This document shows positions 1 through 12,639 of a DNA stretch of 64,000 nt, in pieces. Within the stretch, counting starts at the first letter, position 1, and each line of letters starts with the position of its first letter. The notes beneath the pieces were generated by a model. It made no database searches. It was not told the origin of the DNA and saw nothing but the letters and a program-made list of their open reading frames with translations. The position numbers and the translations under genes were made by a program. The DNA comes from Epinephelus fuscoguttatus (taxonomy: Eukaryota > Chordata > Actinopteri > Perciformes > Serranidae): the NCBI RefSeq assembly GCF_011397635.1, contig NC_064761.1, positions 26,515,643-26,579,642 of the forward strand, given 5' to 3'.

Positions 1-298
1 TTTTGAAGAGCTGAAGTCTCTAAAAAGTGCATCACAGTATTCGAATCAGCTTGAAATAGAGACATGAATCAGTTTATCAGCATCCTTTTAAATATATAAA
101 TGCTTGTACTTCAGCAATAAGGTGGAAAAATTATTTTTCCCTCACCTGGCTCACATGGGACTTGTGAGTGTAGTGTAGATCTGAATCTAGGATCACACCA
201 GGACATGTAACCTCAGATGAATCCAGGGAGTTAATCTCCCTAGATTATTAAACAGCATTTCTTTGTTTGATAGGACTCCCTAAAGCAGGGGACAAGTG

Positions 299-610
299 TC
301 ACCGTGGATGGATTACTGAACTGGCCTGCCAGGCACAGGCCCAGGGGCCCAAAGTGTCAGAGGGGCCATTGGCCTTCACCTGCAAAATGTCACTCAAATT
401 CACATGTACAGATTGGGAAGAGACTCAAAATGACCACAAAGAGACTCAAAAAGGCCATGAAGAGATGCAAAGGAACTGCAAAGGAAAAACAAAATAACTA
501 CCTAAAAAAAACAACCACTGTGCCACTTGTGCCTCTGTGTAGGAGAAGTATTGGGGCTTCTGCATATCCGTGCCCAGGGGTCCATTGTCTCATAATCTGC
601 CCATGAGTGC
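299..610 (+). repeat. Dispersed repeat A, copy 1
   Basis: Begins GGATGGATTACTGAAC and continues with GGCACAGGCCCAGGGGCC, later AAATGACCACAAAGAGAC and, near the end, CCATTGTCTCATAATC. The same blocks recur in the same order at 21355-22560, so this is one repeat family. Class is not recognised and no intact reading frame is seen. Confidence 0.6.
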
Positions 611-2155
611 CCCTGTCAAAGCAAAGCTCAACATGAAGGCTGGAGATTACGCTGTCTTTACTTTATTCAGCAATGCCTTTATAAATGACAGACATAAAAA
701 CCATGAATAAATGAGTGGATGAGCATAATAAACGCAGATGCTTCCATACAGGGCACAAGGGGTCAGTGAATGATTAGATTAGGGATGCGCTGAGCTGCTT
801 TTTCTCCCTTGTTACCGACTCCAATATACCTCAGCTCAGGTCCAAATGATATCTTGATTTGGCATCAGCCTCACTAAACAAGCAGCACTCAGGTGACTCC
901 TTGGAGAGAAGCAGTATTAGATGGCATCCACACACACAAGTGAATGTGTGTATTTGTATTTCCCCCTCCTGCCCCACGAAATAAACTTCTGCAACATTAA
1001 CTCCTACTACATATTATGTGTTTATCCCCCCCCTCTCTCTCTCTCACATACACACACACACACACACACACACAGATGCAGAAGGCAAAACGAACCCCCG
1101 CTCATTCTCTCTGCAGTCGCCTCTGTTGCAGCCTGTAAATGGAGGGATTAATATGTTTGAATGGAGAGAGTCTCTCTCCTTTGTTGGTGTGGAAGGCTCA
1201 GTAATTAGCTGCCTGGGGAGCCAGGAAGCAGGAACCTCCGTTCAGCCCGTGTGCGTGTCTGTGTATGCACGAGGGCATCTGTGTGTGTTTATGTGTGTGA
1301 GATGTCCACCAAGGAGAGGGTCATGAGCTTAAACAGACAAAGCATTCCTGGATTATCCTCCTCAAACGGCTCCCTGTGTTTGTGATTTACACTTTCAGCA
1401 CTTGCTGTTTCTGCACTTCAGTCCCTGCAGCCTGCAGCTGAGACAAACAAACGTTACTGCCTCTCTCACTGTCGGATTCCCCTGTTGTCTCTCAATCACA
1501 CAATGCAGTCACATGTACGTATTGTCATTTGAGCAAGAGGGTCCACACCTATTCCTCTCATGCGGAGGAGCTGCACATCACTCCTCTGCAGCCTCTGCAC
1601 ACATGTGACTCTGAAAAGGGAGTTTGCACAAACACACACAACAGGATGCACAGCTGATGCACTTCATGCACATTATCTGTGGCGAAAGGAAGTTATATAT
1701 TTTGGTGCATCTGCAGAAAATATCAGTACACAATCAGTGAATTCCCTCTGTGTCTTTCAATAAGTAAATGACGCTCATGCAAAACACTGCACTGGTATTA
1801 CACTCATACTGTAACAGGTCTGTGATGTGGAACATGATCCGCTCTTCTTCCTGTACAGGTGCAGCGGGTGTGGGGGCGCGCGACAGGCATTTTGTGGCTG
1901 TTTTTCAAAATCTATTTTGACTTCATCATCGTCATGGTTGGATATATAGTAATTAGATATTAAATTATAACTGATGTAAGCTAAGAAGCTGTCCGCTGAC
2001 ATCTAAATGTAGTCCTTAGTGATGTTTTATTTTAGCAGCTAATGACATCAGCCTCAGCTGTACTTCTTGTTCAGAGTTAATTAGCAAAATGTTAGCATGC
2101 TAACACACTAAGCTAAGCTGCTTAATATGGTAAACACTATACTTGCTTGCATTTG
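611..2155. other. Gene-free stretch with a CT/CA microsatellite
   Basis: No coding signal, splice-compatible exons or RNA gene seen. The only clear structure is a CT run at about 1032-1044 followed by a CA run at 1051-1074. A TG-rich patch follows near 1245-1300. Confidence 0.6.
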
Positions 2156-3163
2156 CAAGTGGCTGATCCTAGGTGTTTTTACCGACCCATTGCAGCATTT
2201 CAAAGTGGCTGATCCTGGGTGTTTGTACTGACCCTTTGCAGCATTTCAAAGTGGCTGATCCTAGATGTTTTTACTGACCCTTTGCAGCATTTCCAAGTGG
2301 CTGATCTTTGGTGTTTTTACCTACCCTTTGCAGCGTTTCCAAGTGGCTGATCCTGGGTGTTTTTACCGACCCTTTGCAGCATTTCCAAGTGGCTGATCTT
2401 TGGTGTTTTTACTGACCCCTTGCAGCATTTCAAAGTGGCTGATCCTAGATGTTTTTACTGACCCTTTGCAGCATTTCAAAGTGGCTGATCTTTGGTGTTT
2501 TTATCAACCCTTTGCAGCATTTCCAAGTGGCTGATCCTGGGTGTTTTTACCGACCCTTTGCAGTGTTTCCAAGTGGCTGATCCCGGGTGTTTTTACTGAC
2601 CCTTTGCAGCATTTCCAAGTGGCTGATCCCGGGTGTTTTTACTGACCCTTTGCAGCATTTCAAAGTGGCTGATCCTAGATGTTTTTACTGACCCTTTGCA
2701 GTGTTTCCAAGTGGCTGATCCTGGGTGTTTTTACCGACCCTTTGCAGTGTTTCCAAGTGGCTGATCCCGGGTGTTTTTACTGACCCTTTGCAGCATTTCC
2801 AAGTGGCTGATCCTGGGTGTTTTTACCGACCCTTTGCAGTGTTTCCAAGTGGCTGATCCCGGGTGTTTTTACTGACCCTTTGCAGCATTTCAAAGTGGCT
2901 GATCCTAGATGTTTTTACTGACCCTTTGCAGTGTTTCCAAGTGGCTGATCCTTGGTGTTTTTACCGACCCTTTGCAGCGTTTCCAAGTGGCTGATCCTGG
3001 GTGTTTTTACCGACTCTTCGCAGTGTTTCCAAGTGGCTGATCCTGGGTGTTTTTACCGACTCTTCGCAGTGTTTCCAAGTGGCTGATCCCGGGTGTTTTT
3101 ACCAACCCTCCGCAATGTTTCCGAGCTGCTGATCCCATGTGTTTTTACTGACCCTCCGCAAAG
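2156..3163 (+). repeat. 46-bp minisatellite, about 22 tandem copies
   Basis: The unit starts GTGGCTGATCC, then GTGTTTTTAC, GACCCTTTGCAGC and ATTTC. Its period is exactly 46 bp (for example GGCTGATC at 2161, 2207 and 2253). I count 22 copies. Copies fall into variant classes by the bases after GCTGAT (CCTGGGT, CCCGGGT, CCTAGAT, CTTTGGT) and by CAGCATTTC versus CAGTGTTTC. Groups of variants recur in order, which indicates multi-copy duplications. The last copies are more diverged. No reading frame of interest. Confidence 0.95.
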
Positions 3164-4416
3164 GTTGTCTGACTACAGGGAGTATGCAGTATTCAGAGAA
3201 ATGGGGCTTCATAGCAATGGGCATTTGTTTTTGGAATTATGGGCTGTTGGAAAAATGGGCTTTCAGTCCAGTGGGACACGGGGTTTTAGGCCATCAAAAC
3301 AATGGGCTGTACTTGTTTAGGGACACTTATTTATATGATGCATCTTGTACTTCTGCTCTTGTGACACTTAAATCTACTGATGTAGGATTATTGAATTTAT
3401 CTTATGTAGGTATTTGTAATATGTTTTCTTGTCGTGTTGTCTTTCATTCAGCTTTTAAATGGGATGAGGTGAAGCTGAATGAACTGAAGTGGTCCCAGGT
3501 GATCCCAGTGAAGTGGAGGCACCGACTCCCTGACTCAGTGTGAAACAGTTTATCTGAAATAGGAACAGCAAGGAAGATGAGGGAAGCTGCAGACTATAAC
3601 AGTAGATGTCAGACTAAGCCATTGATGAGGAAGACTAAGGCTTTTGGAAAGAACATCGCGGTTGACTCAACACTGTGATTATGTGCCCTATGATGCATTC
3701 AGTGATCCGATAAATCTCACACACAGACCACACAACTCATGTTGATAATCCATGTTGATAACAGCTGCCTTTCAGGTTGTCGAATTGATCCGTGGAGCTT
3801 CAGTTTGTCTGTCTGTCTCTGTTAGTCTGTCTCCATCCGATCAATCACCTCCGCCACTAATGAAATTGTAACCAAGGGTACACTGTGCCATCTATAAAGC
3901 AGCTTGACATGCATTACTGGGGATTTATGAATTACAGCCTACATACTGTATGTCCATCAGCCTTGCAGACGACGAGTCTCTTACTGTCCACAGCCTACTG
4001 CTCCCAGAGTCTCAGCGGCAGATTTAGACTCAAGTCATGCATGCACATGTTGTAAGATATTTAAAGCACATATTATCTGCTTTTCCCATCCTCCTTCCAC
4101 ATTCATGCTCCTCAAGGCTTAAGATCCATTGATTTATTACCATGTTGGGAAGAGCTGATAAAAAACTCTGCAAAAACACAGTATAAAACTGACATGTAAT
4201 CCGGGAGTGATATCACGCTTAGGGAGAGATAAAAACCTGTTTCCTGGGCCAAGCACCTGGAAAGCTTGTTATTTGATAAGATGAGATATTGTTGAAACAC
4301 TCGATAGAAATGCACTATTTACTCGCTTTATATAGACCATTTATATAAGCCAGGGGCCAGCGAGTGTCTATATGTTCCAGTGTTCCAGTTTATTGCAAAA
4401 AAAAAAACAACAAAAC
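3164..4416. other. Gene-free stretch
   Basis: Apparently unique, AT-rich intergenic DNA. An open frame near 3139-3543 is partly minisatellite and has no recognisable protein features. Nothing else supported. Confidence 0.5.
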
Positions 4417-4420
4417 TTAA

Positions 4421-4600
4421 AGGTATACTATGCAGGGTTTCCCAGAAAACAACACACAGACTCATATCCCTCTCAGTCATCACTTTTGACCCACTAGAAG
4501 TGTGTGCCAGTGTGTATTCCTTCAGAGACTCTGCCCTCTGCTTTCTGCTTGTATTTTCTTATTATCTTCTGTGTTCAGGATGTTTATGGACGTGTACACC
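4421..4600 (+). mobile_element. Partial TTAA-flanked DNA element (GGTATACTA family), left end
   Basis: TTAA at 4417-4420 is followed by AGGTATACTATGCAGGG. About 180 bp then matches the left part of the full-length copy at 44605-45205 (shared blocks include CATCCCTCTCA/CATATCCCTCTCA, GAGACTCTGCC and TGTATTTTCTTAT). The right terminus is missing, so this copy is truncated. Confidence 0.65.
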
Positions 4601-4739
4601 TTTTAGTAAACCTAGCTGCTCTTTGTGACTTTATTGCTTTAATGTAATACATGAGTAAGAATTCACACATGATTTAAAATACTGCATAGAGGTGCATGGG
4701 TGCATTATTTTCTTTTGTTGAAGCTCCTTTCTCACTGGC

Positions 4740-5068
4740 CAAGAAACCCACTTGACGACGCCACTGGCCGCGCACATGTGAGTTGTCAACGGTGACAATG
4801 TGTGTGTCGGCTTTGTCAAGTGTACCAAGTGCAGCACGATGCTGGTATATGACAGCAAAAAGACGGGGACCTCAACACTTAAGAGGCACATGACGAAGGA
4901 TTGCCATGGAAAGAAAGACAAGAGTCAGCCTTTAATGTCCATGTTTGTATCCTTAAAAAAAGTCGGGTTTAAACCGGGCTCGGGCTCATAATTACAGTTA
5001 AAGGACAGAGCATGCACGGGCTCGGGTGGGGTCGGGCTGGATTTTTTGGGCCCGATCTAAGCTCTAGC
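4740..5068 (+). mobile_element. hAT transposon remnant with a BED zinc finger
   Basis: A short open frame from 4800 to 4991 reads VKCTKCSTMLVYDSKKTGTS then LKRHMTKDC. This is the C-x2-C ... H-x4-C pattern of the BED finger at the N-terminus of hAT transposases. About 80 bp further on, GGGCTCGGGTGGGGTCGGGC and GGGCCCGATCTAAGCTC resemble a hAT-type terminal region. The catalytic part is absent, so this is a dead fragment. Confidence 0.6.
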
Positions 5069-5723
5069 ACTTGTAGAAGCCATTGTTTCTAGCAAAGACG
5101 ATGGAGAACAGGCGTTCTTCTTATGCGCTTGTTCTCAGCACAGACTGACGCGCGTATACTGCCCCCGTTAGTAGGAATCGACATGGCCCGCTGAGGGCAA
5201 AGTTGTATCTGGTACTTACGGTACTGAAAAACAACAGGTACCGACAATTTTTTGAGTGTTGGCATCGACATGGTACCGAAGTACTAAAGACAAGCCTAAC
5301 CTCCATGCTGCTTTCTACTGTTTACGGACCTGTTTTCTGGCCTGTCTGTGACATTGAATGTGACACAAAAGAACAAAAACAGACAGGCCTATTAGGCTGC
5401 TGCAGAGCTGCTTACACAGATGTGTTTAAAAAACCCACATACCTGCGCTAATGTTGGTGGTTAAAGGGTATAAGTCTGTGTTTCGTTGGTAAGAGTGTTT
5501 ACAAGCAATAACCAACAATCCTGTATACTATATGTATAATACAAAGGAAACAAATTTAATTAAAAGATCAATTCATATTCAGTCGTTACTTTTTATTCTT
5601 TTCCCAATCTTAGTTTCTCATTTAAGGACTTGAGCTTATTTGATAAGTTGAATGACAAAAAAATCATTGTTTAAGTCACTTTTTAAGCACAAATCCCCAA
5701 AATTTTTGAGTTCTAGTTTTTAC

Positions 5724-6273
5724 CAATCCGGTTTCACTCCGAAGTCGCTGAAATCCAGCGCTTGGGCAGTGACTTGCAGCATCAGACACTGACGAAAAAA
5801 GCCGTCCTTTATCGTCAGCATGCTATGTAGCCAGCCACTGTTATAGTTTAACTGTGTCTGGGGAAACAGCAGTACAAGAACTAAAGTCAAGGTGGGAAAG
5901 TCCAAGTGGGGCGGGCGGGAAACAAACACTGACTTTCAACCGGAGAGCTGTGTTCGTGTCCCATAAGATTATAATGCCAAACCCTGTTCTTTGTTCCTAA
6001 TCATAGCCATGTGCTTTTGTTGATGAAGAAAAAAAAACGTTAATTCTCGGTGTTGTACTGACGTAGTGCATTTATTTTGAAAGAAAGTGTATGTAAACGG
6101 TAAATCGGAAGTATATCTTGAAAGAACACAATGCATGTAACAGGCAGAACTTGACACGGTGTCCCAGAACGTCAACAACAAGCACACCCAAGGTACCTTG
6201 TATGTCGTATCTGGATGTGGAAAGTCCATGACCAAACGTCGATATGTGACGAGGTTGGAGTGAGAATGTGTTG
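5724..6273 (+). repeat. Dispersed repeat B, copy 1
   Basis: About 550 bp running from CCGGTTTCACTCCGAAGTCG through GGGCAGTGACTTGCAG and CGGTGTCCCAGAACGTCAAC to GAGAATGTGTTG. Two more copies lie at 8078-8555 (same orientation) and 13282-14823 (opposite, interrupted). Class not recognised; no transposase frame. Confidence 0.8.
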
Positions 6274-6388
6274 CTTTTTACATAATATTTGCTGGTAAAC
6301 GGAATGGGATTGGGTTTTGAACTGCTGAACAAAACAATCAGTGATAGAAAAATAGTAATAAGTAACAGCTTTATCACAATACAGAGCT

Positions 6389-6840
6389 ACCGTTGCGAAC
6401 CAGAGCCTTAAAGTTTCTTTTATCTATGCTGGTGCTACGAAGTGGAACAAACTGCTTGCAGTAAAGCAGGTGCAGAACCCACATGCCTTTATGAAAATGT
6501 TCAAACAGAGGCTGCTCGATAGCATCTCCAAATAAGGTCATGGTCGTTTTACACATTGAAATCAGGTTTATTTAAAAAAGAAGATACATTTTATGTATTG
6601 TTGTTGTTTTTTCTAGGCATGTATATTCATGAGTGGGTTGCTGTGTCGGATGTGGCATGTCGTGGTCAAGCGTTTATGCTTTGGCCGTCTCCATCTTGTT
6701 GTGTTGTGGAAGGTCTGATGGAAGATCAGGGACTATGATGGAAATGATGTCTGGAAAATATTGTGTTATCCCCCGTGAAATATGCCTGTATCTTAAGTGC
6801 TGTATTTGAACTCTTATCAAATAAACAAAACTATTAAAAA
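6389..6840 (+). mobile_element. 3' end of a LINE-like retroelement
   Basis: Frame from 6389 to the stop at 6533-6535 encodes about 48 residues including GATKWNKLLAVKQVQNPHAF then MKMFKQRLLDSISK. It resembles the WNxL...FKxxL ending common at the C-terminus of LINE reverse-transcriptase proteins. About 300 bp of untranslated sequence follows and ends AATAAACAAAACTATTAAAAA-like at 6820-6840. The 5' part is missing. Family assignment is uncertain. Confidence 0.45.
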
Positions 6841-8077
6841 GTTTCTGTATCAAACAGGAAGCTGCTGCTGCTGATGTTGAGAGGCTGTTACATAACTGTC
6901 TATATTTTGAAGTCAAGCAGTTACAGCAAACGTGACAAAAACCATGATCTGACCTTGTTCCTGACATCTAACTTCCTTTGGCTCTATATGTCACGCTGAC
7001 CAAGTGAATTCTGCAAACCACTTTGAAGATAAAGCGAGACATACTGCAGTTTATTTTCTAAAGGAAAGGTTTGACTTCCTCTTTCAGACAGCTCTATCTC
7101 AATCACAATGTCCTGAACTATAGGACCCTTCAGTAAACCCGGCCTCCACCCGTCATACGCTGCTCCATCATGTGTGTTGTGAGTCCCTCTGAGTTCACCC
7201 CTGGTCTTTGTGTAAGACACTTAACCCTGGGTCACACTCACACATCCCAGAGAGCCTTGTTCTCCCACAAATGGACCACAACACACTTATCTATACACAG
7301 ATTAGACTGTCAAGGTCACCTCTGCTCACCCACTCCTCTCTGTCCGTGCACAAACTCTCATCACCTGCTCTTTTTCTTTACGCTCTCAAATATAATTCCA
7401 CCTTCTTCTATTTCCGCTCTTTTGTCTTCCCTAACGCCTCATTTTTATCCCTTCTCCTCCCTATTTTTCAGGTTTTTCTCTTGCTTAGCTCCCACCCTCC
7501 CCTCTATTTGTTCCTTTTCTCACACTGAAGGGCGGTTCAGGGGGCCATGGGGCCATGTGCGGGGCCAAAGGATTAGCTTTATCATTGATAAGGAACTGGG
7601 GAGGTGTGATGCATGGCCGGCTTGAACCTGAATGCCCTTCCTGAGAGGATGTGTCAGTGACAGCTTTATCCACATATTGTCAGAGTGACAGCGAGAGCAA
7701 CACATCCAGAGAGAGGGAGGCACAGTAAATTCATAGGATAGTCAAGGTCAGGTCAAAGTCACAGCTCCCCAAACAGCGAGGGCTCAGGGGGAAAAGGTGT
7801 GTTGGCGTCAGGAAGACAGTGTGTGCTGCACAACATCAAAGTATGGCTCTCACACTGCCCCTCACACCAGGAGGAGGAAGATGTGGGGGACACCGTTGTT
7901 TTGTTGCTTCCTTTCACATGTAAATGCATACACGTGTAGGCACACATGCAGGACAGCGTGCGTGCAAACAGCTCAGTTCTTAGAAACATTAGCGGTGGAG
8001 AAAGTGAGAGGAAGTGGCTGGAGGGAGGGTCATCCTCATCTGCACGCAGCAATGAAAAAGAACATGTGCTGCGTGAG
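6841..8077. other. Gene-free stretch
   Basis: Includes a pyrimidine-rich block (about 7320-7530) whose open frames look compositional. No exons, RNA genes or element ends recognised. Confidence 0.5.
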
Positions 8078-8555
8078 CCCAGTCTCATTTCAAAGTCGTT
8101 GAAATCTGGCACTTGGGCAGTGACTTGCAGGGACACTGATGAAAAAAGCCGTCCTTTAACATCCGATCACCGTTATAGTTTAACGATGCTTGGCACTGTC
8201 AGGGGGAAACTTGGTGGGGCAAGTACGATCCTAAAGCCAAACCCTGTTCTTTTTTTCTAAACCTAACCACGTGCTTTTGTTGCCTAAACCCAGCCATGTT
8301 TGTTTGTTGTTGAAGGAAAAAAAATGTCAATTTGTGGTGTTGTACTGACGTAGTGAGTTTATTCTGAAAGAGACTGTATGGAAACAGAAGTGTATTTTGA
8401 AAGAAGACAATTCATGTAGCAGGCCAAACTTGACACGGTGTCCCAGAACGTCAACAACCAACACACCTAGGGTACCTTATATGTCATATGTGGATGTGGA
8501 AAGTCCATGACCAAACATCAATATGTGACAAGACTGGAGTGAGAATGTGTTGGTT
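8078..8555 (+). repeat. Dispersed repeat B, copy 2
   Basis: Matches copy 1 from CAGTCTCATTTCAAAGTCG to GAGTGAGAATGTGTTGG, with shared landmarks GGGCAGTGACTTGCAG and CGGTGTCCCAGAACGTC. Same strand as copy 1, about 2.3 kb away. It shows where the interrupting element in copy 3 was inserted. Confidence 0.8.
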
Positions 8556-9180
8556 GTGTTCCTGAAAGCTGACGTTAATGCTATACAGAGATCTGTATTG
8601 AAATTAGGACTCTGTCTCAGTAGACAAATACCAGAATTTTCTGTCAAATTCATGCAAGACTAGAGGGCATTGTTGTGAAATTAAGAAACCATCAGATCTA
8701 AATTTCTGAATTTAAAGGGTTTTTTTTCTCTCAGAGGAGAACACAGGACATTTCCAGAGCTGACATGTATGTTGTAGCGAACAAAACATTTAAACTTCAG
8801 GTAGGCTTTAAAGCTGGAGTGCGGGACTTTTGCATACAGTATAAATGAACATCGCCAAACAAATTCACACAATGCTGATTTAGCCTATTGCTGCCAGGAG
8901 ACACTCTCTGTATTTTGCTGTATACCAGAGTAGGTTTCTGTGGTGACTTTCTCACACTTGCCCATTGCTAAAGGGGAGAGGAAGGCGGGAGAGACCATAG
9001 AGAAGAGTAGCAGCTGGGAGTATGGCGGAAGTTATGGCAGTAAATCCTGAGGGGAGCTCATCTGCAAGCATACATCATAAGACTGTGTCAAAAGACAGCT
9101 TGTTGCCAGAAAGGGAGACAAAAGTTCTGCACTTAAGCTTTGACAACAAATGATAGACCAGCAGACTAAAGAACAGTTAA

Positions 9181-9464
9181 AAGGATAGTTCGACATTTTG
9201 GCAAAGTCGCCTATTGCCGTAATCCCTATAGTCATATGGGTAGGTAGGTAGAGCGCTTTGGAGTCATTTGATGGTGTATTTGATTAGTTTTGAGGGAGAG
9301 AGGGGGATGTACTGTTCACCTCCATTTTGTGCGCTGAACAGTGGGCAGCTCTGCCCCACTGATCTCAGAACAGCACGCACTGACAATTAAAGGTAATATA
9401 CCTACTCATATGACTATAAGGATTATGGCAATAGGTGAATTTGCCAAAATGTCGAACTGTCCCT
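9181..9464. mobile_element. Palindromic TTAA MITE
   Basis: Flanked by TTAA at 9177-9180 and 9465-9468. The left end (AAGGATAGTTCGACATTTTG) is inverted at the right end (CAAAATGTCGAACTGTCCCT on plus). The inverted match extends about 60 bp inward to the CATATG near each arm's end. No coding capacity. TTAA duplication points to a piggyBac-type or other TTAA-specific transposase. Confidence 0.85.
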
Positions 9465-9468
9465 TTAA

Positions 9469-12170
9469 GAGCAGCAGCCATGACAGGAACTGACCTGTCT
9501 TCAATTTAAAGAAAATATTTATCATATACAGGCTATATTGGGTTGTTGTCGAGCAATTGTAGTTGAGAATGTAGTTTGTGTTATAAAGAGCTGAAGTGAA
9601 ACTGAAACTTCTCTTCCTCTCCTCATTCAAACTCCTGTTGACATTTGTTGCATGTAACAATCATTTCCCTTAAAGCCCCAGATGTTTGCTGGCTAAACAT
9701 CAGCTTGAGGGGTCGTGGCTAGCTCAGACATGTCTGTAATAAGAGCAGGAAGAGAGGACTGAAGTTTTCACAAGTTTTTAGACAGCAGAAACAATTAGAA
9801 GGTTCATCCATCTGTGTTAAAGGTTGTATTTTAACAAGTGCATCAGTGATTATATTGTGTAGTTTGCTGTAGATGCAGTCGTGTCATTCAGCAAAATGTG
9901 TCATTTGCAGTTTATGATTGTCAGCCGACTTTCTTTAACTGCATGTGAAATCATCCACAGGGCGACTTGTGAGTGCAGATCAGAGCGGGGATAAAAAAAT
10001 TCCCAGAATTCCTGTGACACAGGGACCTGACAATGACCCTCTGTGTCGTCCCTGAGTGGATATGTCCAACACTCTGAAGATCTAAATATCCATCACAGCT
10101 CCTCGTGTCCGAATGGTTTAATGAATGTATCTGTTCTTTATTTAAAAAGTATTTGCCATTAACTTCATGTTTCAAGATTTTCTTAATAATTCAAAATTTG
10201 TGGCGTTTCAAATAGAGCAAATTTCTCATGATATGTATGTTGTTGGATATTAAAGTGAAATTTCTATTTCCTGCTCCGGATCTTTTTCCGTTTATTGACC
10301 ATGTCAGATTTAAGAGCGCAGAATGCATCTTCGTGGACCTCGCTGACATACTTGTAAACTTTTATTGGACACATATTGTGCATTAACCATTCACCAGCAC
10401 TTTTATAACTACGTGTGTTTTCCTGACATTTGACCTCAGCAGGAAATTGTTTGAAAACCTTTAGACTGTATCTTATAAAATAACAAGCATGCAACTGACA
10501 TGTATTTGCTCCTTACAACATCCTATAAATACTGTACAGCAGAGGTGTATCACAAAGAGGGAGAATGTAAATAAAAAATTTGTTTTCCTGACAAAAATAA
10601 ACCTGAGAGGCTGATGCAGGTCAGACTGCAGGATGTATTTTCTCACCGGCACACAGACTGACTGTGTCTCAATAAGAGCTTTGGCGCTTCGGATCTAGGA
10701 AAGCCTTCTATAAATAAGGTTTATTATTATTTTTTGTTATTAAGAGAAAGGGGAAACACTTAATTACTTCCTGAGAGTGAAGCATGGTTGTGGGATAAAT
10801 GCAGCAGCATTGTATTAGTGTTTACAGAGGAAACACACCCAGACATGCACCGCCCATCCTGGACGTTACAAACACCACATCCAAGGTGAGAACGACTTCT
10901 TCTGCAATGATCAAAGACACACCATCGTGTTCATGACACCATCAGTTACAGGGCAGCAAGAGACTAACTGCTACTCTTATAGTAACCTGGCTCGACATCT
11001 GTGAAGCTATTTCCCCCTCTGGACCGTCTCTTCCTCAGACAAAATGAGTAGCAGCATGGCTGCCAAACAAACTGCCAAAATCCTTGATTAGTTTCCTCTT
11101 CCGTCTGCCTTTTACTATTGTTATTGACCCCGTGGAATGAAGCCTAAATACTGGCCCCGAGCCCTTGTCAGCTGTTTGACAGAGAGGTTTGAGTGTGTGT
11201 GTGTGGGTGTGTGTGTGTGGGTGTGTGTGTGGCCTGTTCTTTTCCGTCCCAGAGGAGCAGAAGTGGGGAAGCCAGGCATCAAGGTTTTAACTATTCGCTA
11301 TTCCCAAGTCCTATTTCCAGCCACAGCCCTGAGGCATGCAACTCAGGCCTGACTGACCACAGCGCTGCTCCATGACCCCGGGGGCCAGCAATCCGCGTGC
11401 TAAGAATGGGAGGAACCCGGGGTCGTGTTGTGTCTTGAAACTTCCCAGAATGACAATAATAAAAACAATGTTTGTTTATGTTCTCACACGGAGAGGGATG
11501 GGGAAGTTGGGGATCAGGGAAGTAGGATGAGCGTGAAAGTTCAGCAAGCGGTCTGGGAGTCAACAAACAAACTGTTGCTTTAGACTTACGCAAGCGGCAA
11601 TTATTGTAATGTAATGACATTTTCTTGACAGAGTGCAAGTGTGTTGTGTGTGTGTGTGTGATGATTGCATGCCTGAAAGAGGCCGGCTGTGTGAGAGTAC
11701 AGTGTGTCTAGTCTCTATAAATAACCCCCGGTTTGAAAACATGAGAGAAAAATAGCCCAAATTAGGACATAAATATTCAGAGTGTGTGCAAAAATAACCA
11801 ATCCCATCAAGCACGCAGGCCAACATTAGACAGGCGATGATTGGGAACATGTTGGAACTGTATCAGCAGGACATGACCCTGCATTTATTAAATGCTGATG
11901 TGTGTACTCGGTTTAATTTTTTTGTCGACGGCACTCAGAGGCTTACAAAAACTTGTTGGGGATGTTTATCTCGTGGCAGTTTGGGGATTACAATTATTTC
12001 TGTAACTGCAACTTTTTCTGTGACAGGACGACACATTTTTTTATGAGTCAAAAATATACATAACTTACAGTACTGCACATTATAAATACAGAGAGATCTA
12101 AAATGTCATTTAACATCATGACTATCAACTATCCGTCACTTCTTTCCTGTCAGAGATTCATTCCTCCTGA
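9469..12170. other. Gene-free stretch with TG-rich microsatellites
   Basis: No supported gene. TG-rich runs are at about 11190-11232 and 11640-11660. Sequence around 10640-10740 looks unique and could be checked for conservation. Nothing else supported. Confidence 0.5.
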
Positions 12171-12620
12171 GACCCTGTGTCCACATATGTGGACATCACA
12201 TTGTGGGTTTACTTGACCTTATACTTCATTCTACTTAATTTAGACCTGTTGTCCTCATTTGTGGACACGTCTTTTTCCCATCTAGTGGTAGTAAGAGCGC
12301 AATACACTAATCCATGTAAAAACAAGATGGCAGCCATCTCTAGCAAGTCAGTCTGCAGCAGATCCCGACACAAAAGTGGACATGGTCCAAAACCTGATCA
12401 CATTTGGTTGAAACTTGTTACTTACTTACTTATGATAAATAATGTCTGTTTTTGATATGCCAACAAATGTAACCAATTTTAGCAACAGTAACAAGATAAG
12501 ACACTGTTACTGAGGAAGTACTCGTTTGAGGACACTGGGACTTTATTGTCATTGACAGTGTTCAGTTTTTTTTATACTTATTGGGTCCTACTGATCCCAA
12601 ATAGCCAGGAGAAATTAAAA
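12171..12620 (+). repeat. Dispersed repeat C, copy 1
   Basis: Landmarks TAGACCTGTTGTCCTC, CCATGTAAAAACAAGATGGC and GGTCCAAAACCTGATCA recur on the opposite strand at 29457-29865. Class not recognised. Confidence 0.7.
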
Positions 12621-12639
12621 ATATACACCAAACAAAAGT

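Noticed and set aside
2156..3163. CRISPR-like array
   Set aside because: Units are contiguous 46-bp repeats with no unique spacers, in a vertebrate genome; it is a minisatellite.
5200..5310. Short GGTAC-rich repeats that might be an element terminus
   Set aside because: No paired inverted end or target duplication could be located.
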